Source: Deinococcus phoenicis (GTDB lineage: Bacteria > Deinococcota > Deinococci > Deinococcales > Deinococcaceae). Taken from it: a DNA stretch of 34,297 bases. Location: NCBI RefSeq assembly GCF_000599865.1, contig NZ_JHAC01000019.1:1-34297 (forward strand). The letters run 5' to 3'. Below, piece after piece: positions 30,923-34,297 of this stretch. Every line of letters begins with the position of its first letter. Position 1 is the first letter of the stretch. The position numbers were made by a program, and so were the translations under genes. The notes under the pieces are model-generated. The model ran no database searches and had not been told where the DNA came from. It saw only the letters and a list, made by a program, of their open reading frames with translations.

Positions 30923-31243
30923 ATGTCGCTGACCCAAGAACAAAAGCTCCGCACCCGCCAGGAACTCCATGCCAATCGTCGGAGATGCCCGCTGGATGAT
31001 CAGACGCTCTGCGAAGCACTGGGATGGACGCCTCAGCAATTGGCCGACAATCTGGACGTGAATGCGGGCAGCTCTCCAGCCCAGGTGTGGTTGCTGCGCG
31101 ATTTTCTGGAGCAGGCTATTACGGACCTCGGTGGAACGCCGCTTCCCTTCACCGTCCTGACCGACCGCAACCGTCAGCAAAGTGAGATCTGGTTCGGTCC
31201 GCGAAGCGTGCCGTCTACGCCTCGCAGAGAGAAAAAAGGCTGA
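30923..31243 (+). CDS. DUF2316 family protein
   Basis: The 106-residue soluble protein fits the DUF2316 pattern: MSLTQEQKLRTRQELHANRR, then a small helix-turn-helix-like part (LCEALGWTPQQLADNLDV), WLLRDFLEQAITDLG and the closing PLPFTVLTDR with an aromatic EIWFG tail. The fold hints at DNA binding, but no function is established. It has a strong AGGAGG ribosome site and is the last gene of the MarR operon, after the split reductase. The IS may reduce its transcription from the operon promoter. Confidence 0.8.
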   Translation: MSLTQEQKLRTRQELHANRRRCPLDDQTLCEALGWTPQQLADNLDVNAGSSPAQVWLLRDFLEQAITDLGGTPLPFTVLTDRNRQQSEIWFGPRSVPSTPRREKKG

Positions 31244-31430
31244 TCAGAAACGCCCGCACGCCTCTTACCGCCCTCCCGCCGTCTGCCCCGGATGCGGCCG
31301 GTGCGGGCTTCAAAGGCCTGAATCAGCGCCGGAGGCATCGGGGCCGCGCCGCAGATGCCGAACGCAGGGCGCGGAGGTTGAGTCCTGTCACTGTCCTCTA
31401 ACGACTTGACGCCACCCCACAACCCTTGTT
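31244..31430 (-). pseudogene. Remnant of an AMP-binding ligase gene
   Basis: On the minus strand, about 31294-31371, the frame reads RPAFGICGAAPMPPALIQAF followed by EARTG. In acyl-CoA synthetases a segment of this kind (GAAPMP...LI..F...TG) leads to the conserved GYGLTE motif. Here the homology stops after TGR, and nothing else of the gene remains. It is a short relic between the DUF2316 gene and the lipoprotein terminator. Confidence 0.45.
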
Positions 31431-31472
31431 ACACGGCAGAGACGGCTTGAAACCAAGCCGTCTCTGCCGTGT
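31431..31472. terminator. Strong hairpin, bidirectional terminator candidate
   Basis: A perfect 19-bp stem (31431-31449 with 31454-31472) closes on a 4-nt loop (AAAC); the flanks CTTGT and ACAAG extend the pairing imperfectly. It lies 33 bp beyond the stop of the lipoprotein gene and downstream of the MarR operon, so it could end both. There is no long T run on either side, so its mode of action is uncertain. Confidence 0.65.
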
Positions 31473-31505
31473 TGACAAGTGTATGCGAGCGTCACGGACG
31501 CACGT

Positions 31506-33983
31506 TTACAACCTGATTCTCAGGACCTTCCCGTTGCCGTTCACCACATAGAGATTGCCCGACCCGTCCAGCTTCAGGCCATGCGGGGCAGATAGGCCGT
31601 CCGCTTTGGTCGCCACCGTGCTCACCACGCCAGCAGGCGTCACCTTCTGGATGGAAGAGTCGTTGGTGGTCACGTAGAGGTTGCCCTCGGCATCCAGCGC
31701 CAACTGCACTGGACTCGACAGGCCCGCCGCGCTGTCGGCCAGAACGTTGCGCGTACCGCCTGGCGCGATTTTGATCAGCTCTTTGGCATTCGGGTCAGCC
31801 AGGTACAGGCTCCCGTCTGCACCGACAGCCAGCCCAAACAGGAAGTCCTGGCCCTGGTAGAACGTGCTGACCGTTCCATCCAGAGTGACTTTCTTCACTG
31901 CTGAACCGTCCACGACATACAGGTTGCCCTGAGCGTCATTGGTCATGAAGTTGGGGAAGTTCAAGCCCTGGTCCTGGTCGGCCAGCACGCTCAGCTCGCC
32001 CGCTGGCGTAATTTTCAAGATCCCATGTGATTCAGCCGCGACATAGAGGTTGCCCTCCACGTACACGATGTCTGACCCGTAAAGGGAATAACCGCTGCTC
32101 GGATCCGCGAAGGTGCTGACCTGACCAGCAGGCGTGACCTTGAGCAACTTATCGCTGTAAGGGCTGGTGATATACAGGTTGCTCTGGTGATCGATGGCGA
32201 GATCCATGAGCCACGGCGGTCCATAAGGATTCAGGTCAGCCACCTCGCTCACTCTGGGCATAGTGGTCACGGTGAAGGTCGCGCTCTGGCCGCCGATGGT
32301 CACCGTGGCGCTGACGGGCGTGCTGAGGGTCGCCGCCGAGGTGAGTTTCACGGCCACCTTGTCGCCTGCTCTCACCGTCGTCTGCGTGCTGGTCTGGCCG
32401 TTGATCAGCAGCGTGCCGCCGGTCACCGAGATGGGAGCTGGGGCGTTGATGCCAGTCACGGTGACCTCGTTGCTGGTCACGGTGCTGCCTGGAACCACAT
32501 CCTTCTGCTCTTTGAAGCTGAAGGGGTCAGGGGTGGTATCGGCGGGAGGGGCAGCTTTGGTGGTCACGGTGAAGATCGCACTCTTGCCGCCAATGGTCAC
32601 CGTGGCGCTGACAGACGTGCTGGGGCTGCTTGACGCGGTGACCTGGACCACCACCTTGTCGCCTGCTTTCACCGTCATCTGCGTGCTGGTCTGGCCATTG
32701 ATCAGCAGCGTGCCGCCGGTCACGGCGATGGGAGCCGGGGCGTTGATGCCAGTCACGGTGACTTCATCACTGGTCACGGTGCTGCCCCGCTTCACGTCCT
32801 TCTGATCGGTGAAGCTGAAGGGGTCCGGGGTGGTGTCGGCGGGGAGGGTGGTCAGGGTGAAGGTGTCGCTGACGGTGCCGATCTTCACGGTCACGGTCTT
32901 GGTGGCGGCGAAGGTGCTGGGGGTCTGCGTGACGACCTTGATGCTATCGCCAGTTTTCACGGTGGCTGTGGGCTGGTGCGGGCCGTCGTTGACGCTCAGG
33001 AGACCCCCCTCGGCGCTGGCGGTGACCGGAATATTGATACCGCTGACCTTGATGGCGGGGCTGGTGTAGATCTCGTCTGGCGTGAGGTCGCTGCGGTCAG
33101 GGAAGTCGAAGGCGTCGGGGGTGCTGTCTTCGGTGGGGGCGGCGGCGCGGGTGGTGACCTTGAAGTCGGCTTTGACACCGCCGATATCGACGGTAGCGGT
33201 GGTGGTCTCGCCCGGCGTGGCCGAGGCGGTCACGCCCACCACAAGCTGATCGCCCTTCTTGACCAGTCCACCCCAATAGAGTTCATATTTCTGGGTGCTG
33301 GGGTCGTACTTGTAGAGCTGACCGTTGGTAAATTCGACGGTTGTTATGTTATCGATGCCGCTGACAGTGATGGGATTGCTCTGTACTTTGGTGTCAGGGG
33401 CGATGTCCTGCTGAGCGGTGAAGCTGAAGGGGTCAGGGGTGGTATCGGGGGCCGGGCCTCTGGGAACACACTTCAGTTTCCACTTGACGGTGGGCGCTGG
33501 CTCAAGGGCGGCGACCCACGGTGAGGTATAGGAAGCATAAATCAGCGTATTTGTCGATTCGATGACCCGCTCGCCTGCTTCACGGCAATACGCTCGATCG
33601 GAGAGGGTTAATTTTTGCTGTGGTGATAGACGCCCCGTTGGAGCATCTTCAGTGCGCGCAACCATTGACAGGCCAAACAACAGGTTTTCAACTGCCTGAT
33701 AATGTGCTCCGCGGTTTGCTAAATCATTCAAAGGATCATAAGACCCCAATTGAATCACATATTCATCCTTCGATCTTTCAAACGCCACATCGTAATAATT
33801 AATTGTATGAGACCGGGTATTTTCATAATCGAAATCGTAAAAGGCATACTCTCCAACAAAGGCCGTCACGACGGGCAGGCCGCCCGGTGGTTCAGGTGTG
33901 TCGCCGCAACCAGCCAGGAGGCTGGCCGACAGCAGGGCGGCGGCGGTAAGGGGCAGACGGGCGGTGCGGCGGAGTGCCTTCAT
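31506..33983 (-). CDS. Lipoprotein with Ig-like repeats and C-terminal beta-propeller
   Basis: The 825-residue protein has a lipoprotein signal (LLSASLLAGC, lipidated C26). Residues about 30-175 form an unrecognised domain encoded by markedly AT-rich DNA. Four Ig-like repeats follow at about 180-279, 287-379, 383-477 and 482-575, each with TPDxFxF, TVTS, VTVTGI and a closing ATVTIGG...FTVTT strand. Residues 580-825 form an NHL/Vgb-like propeller with repeats of LAxDxxGNLYV and IxKVTPxG. The layout suggests a surface-anchored protein that holds a propeller away from the membrane on a stalk. No catalytic residues are evident, so a binding or adhesion role is likely. Confidence 0.88.
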   Translation of the reverse strand: MKALRRTARLPLTAAALLSASLLAGCGDTPEPPGGLPVVTAFVGEYAFYDFDYENTRSHTINYYDVAFERSKDEYVIQLGSYDPLNDLANRGAHYQAVENLLFGLSMVARTEDAPTGRLSPQQKLTLSDRAYCREAGERVIESTNTLIYASYTSPWVAALEPAPTVKWKLKCVPRGPAPDTTPDPFSFTAQQDIAPDTKVQSNPITVSGIDNITTVEFTNGQLYKYDPSTQKYELYWGGLVKKGDQLVVGVTASATPGETTTATVDIGGVKADFKVTTRAAAPTEDSTPDAFDFPDRSDLTPDEIYTSPAIKVSGINIPVTASAEGGLLSVNDGPHQPTATVKTGDSIKVVTQTPSTFAATKTVTVKIGTVSDTFTLTTLPADTTPDPFSFTDQKDVKRGSTVTSDEVTVTGINAPAPIAVTGGTLLINGQTSTQMTVKAGDKVVVQVTASSSPSTSVSATVTIGGKSAIFTVTTKAAPPADTTPDPFSFKEQKDVVPGSTVTSNEVTVTGINAPAPISVTGGTLLINGQTSTQTTVRAGDKVAVKLTSAATLSTPVSATVTIGGQSATFTVTTMPRVSEVADLNPYGPPWLMDLAIDHQSNLYITSPYSDKLLKVTPAGQVSTFADPSSGYSLYGSDIVYVEGNLYVAAESHGILKITPAGELSVLADQDQGLNFPNFMTNDAQGNLYVVDGSAVKKVTLDGTVSTFYQGQDFLFGLAVGADGSLYLADPNAKELIKIAPGGTRNVLADSAAGLSSPVQLALDAEGNLYVTTNDSSIQKVTPAGVVSTVATKADGLSAPHGLKLDGSGNLYVVNGNGKVLRIRL
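32259..32540 (-). repeat. Ig-like repeat 4 (copy of a 297-bp unit)
   Basis: This repeat matches the one at 32556-32837 closely at the DNA level with a 297-bp offset (99 codons). GINAPAPI, TGGTLLINGQTSTQ and SATVTIGG are shared almost word for word. Confidence 0.85.
32556..32837 (-). repeat. Ig-like repeat 3 (copy of a 297-bp unit)
   Basis: Partner of the repeat at 32259-32540. The two other repeats (about 32847-33125 and 33147-33446) are only distantly similar, so this pair is a recent duplication or has been homogenised. Confidence 0.85.
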
Positions 33984-34297
33984 AGGGGGTGACCTCGTGG
34001 GCGGAACAGGGACAGTGCGGCTGGAGAGGCAGGAGCAGGTGAGCGTCTCTTCATCGGATTAATACGATTCTCAGGTATGTTCAGATTTCTACAGTTCGCC
34101 CCACAAAACTCTTACCGTGCCCTTCCCCTGTGGGGGCATCTTCACGTCACGCTGTTCCTGGCCATGTGACTGGCTTCGGGGCCTACAGGGGCGTAAACTC
34201 AGGTCTTACACCCGGATAGAGTGACTGAATAGCCGTACGCCGTTTAGGGCCTGGGGCTTGCGGGGCAAAAATAGCGTGCTGAGCGCATAAAAAGAGG
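33984..34297. other. 314-bp upstream region of the lipoprotein gene
   Basis: No gene is supported. On the minus strand TATTAA (34059-34064) within a short AT-rich stretch may be a -10 box for the lipoprotein gene, but no good -35 is seen. The last 150 bases show no pattern I can name. Confidence 0.35.

Noticed and set aside
1..34297. Radiation/desiccation response motif (TTATGT...ACATAA)
   Set aside because: I looked for it upstream of the genes and saw no convincing palindrome of that form; a computed motif scan would be needed to exclude weak sites.
1..34297. CRISPR arrays, tRNA and rRNA genes
   Set aside because: No regularly spaced short repeats, tRNA arm patterns or rRNA-like stretches were seen.

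Overview
The window is strongly GC-rich, with third-position GC so high that long antisense open frames shadow nearly every gene. Several genes appear to be read from leaderless transcripts: a TAnnnT-like -10 box sits exactly 6 nt before the start codon in at least five clear cases. Together with the gene content (secreted beta-propellers, small membrane proteins, many short repeats and IS elements), this points to a Deinococcus or close relative. The genus is inferred, not proven. No rRNA, tRNA or CRISPR array was seen.

Layout. (1) 1-1472: a secreted WD40-like propeller gene that runs off the left edge and appears cut by the end of an insertion element near position 62. (2) 1537-1841: a 305-bp MITE-like element with perfect inverted ends. 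(3) 1945-4993: an MFS exporter divergent from an SgrR-like regulator, the gene pairing of E. coli setA/sgrR. (4) 5329-6330: ribosome GTPase RsgA behind a long leader. (5) 6457-9223: two lineage-type hypothetical genes, then a gene-poor, partly decayed stretch holding a frameshifted zinc-ribbon gene. (6) 9224-12599: a histidine kinase, a FixJ-type regulator, an exported HbpS/GlcG-like protein and a short exported ankyrin protein, all on the minus strand with overlapping or close genes. (7) 12665-16229: a metal block with a P1B ATPase, a glutaredoxin, a broken ZIP transporter and an ArsR/SmtB repressor. (8) 16433-26175: a beta-glucoside utilisation operon comprising a LacI regulator with twin operators, an Opp/Dpp-type importer whose second permease is fused to its first ATPase, an intact GH3 glucan exohydrolase and a decayed second GH3. 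(9) 26599-31243: a plus-strand operon with MarR regulator, metallo-beta-lactamase-fold hydrolase, PdxI-like reductase, a second aldo/keto reductase split by an intact IS5-family element, and a DUF2316 protein. (10) 31506-33983: a large lipoprotein with four Ig-like repeats and a C-terminal beta-propeller.

How the parts work together. In block 8 the LacI repressor probably controls import of beta-linked gluco-oligosaccharides and their cleavage inside the cell by the signal-less GH3. In block 7 the ArsR repressor probably controls efflux of Zn/Cd-type ions through an operator overlapping the ATPase promoter. Block 6 resembles the Streptomyces SenS-SenR-HbpS redox/haem sensing arrangement, but is built from a different kinase class and adds an exported ankyrin protein. 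It is my best candidate for an undescribed system. Block 9 looks like an aldehyde or electrophile response operon caught soon after an IS insertion: removing the IS plus one CTAG copy restores the reading frame exactly.

Decay is a theme of the window: ZIP, second GH3, zinc-ribbon gene, ankyrin, AMP-ligase remnant and split AKR are all broken or short. Some single-base lesions lie in G runs, so sequencing error must be excluded before each is called a true pseudogene.
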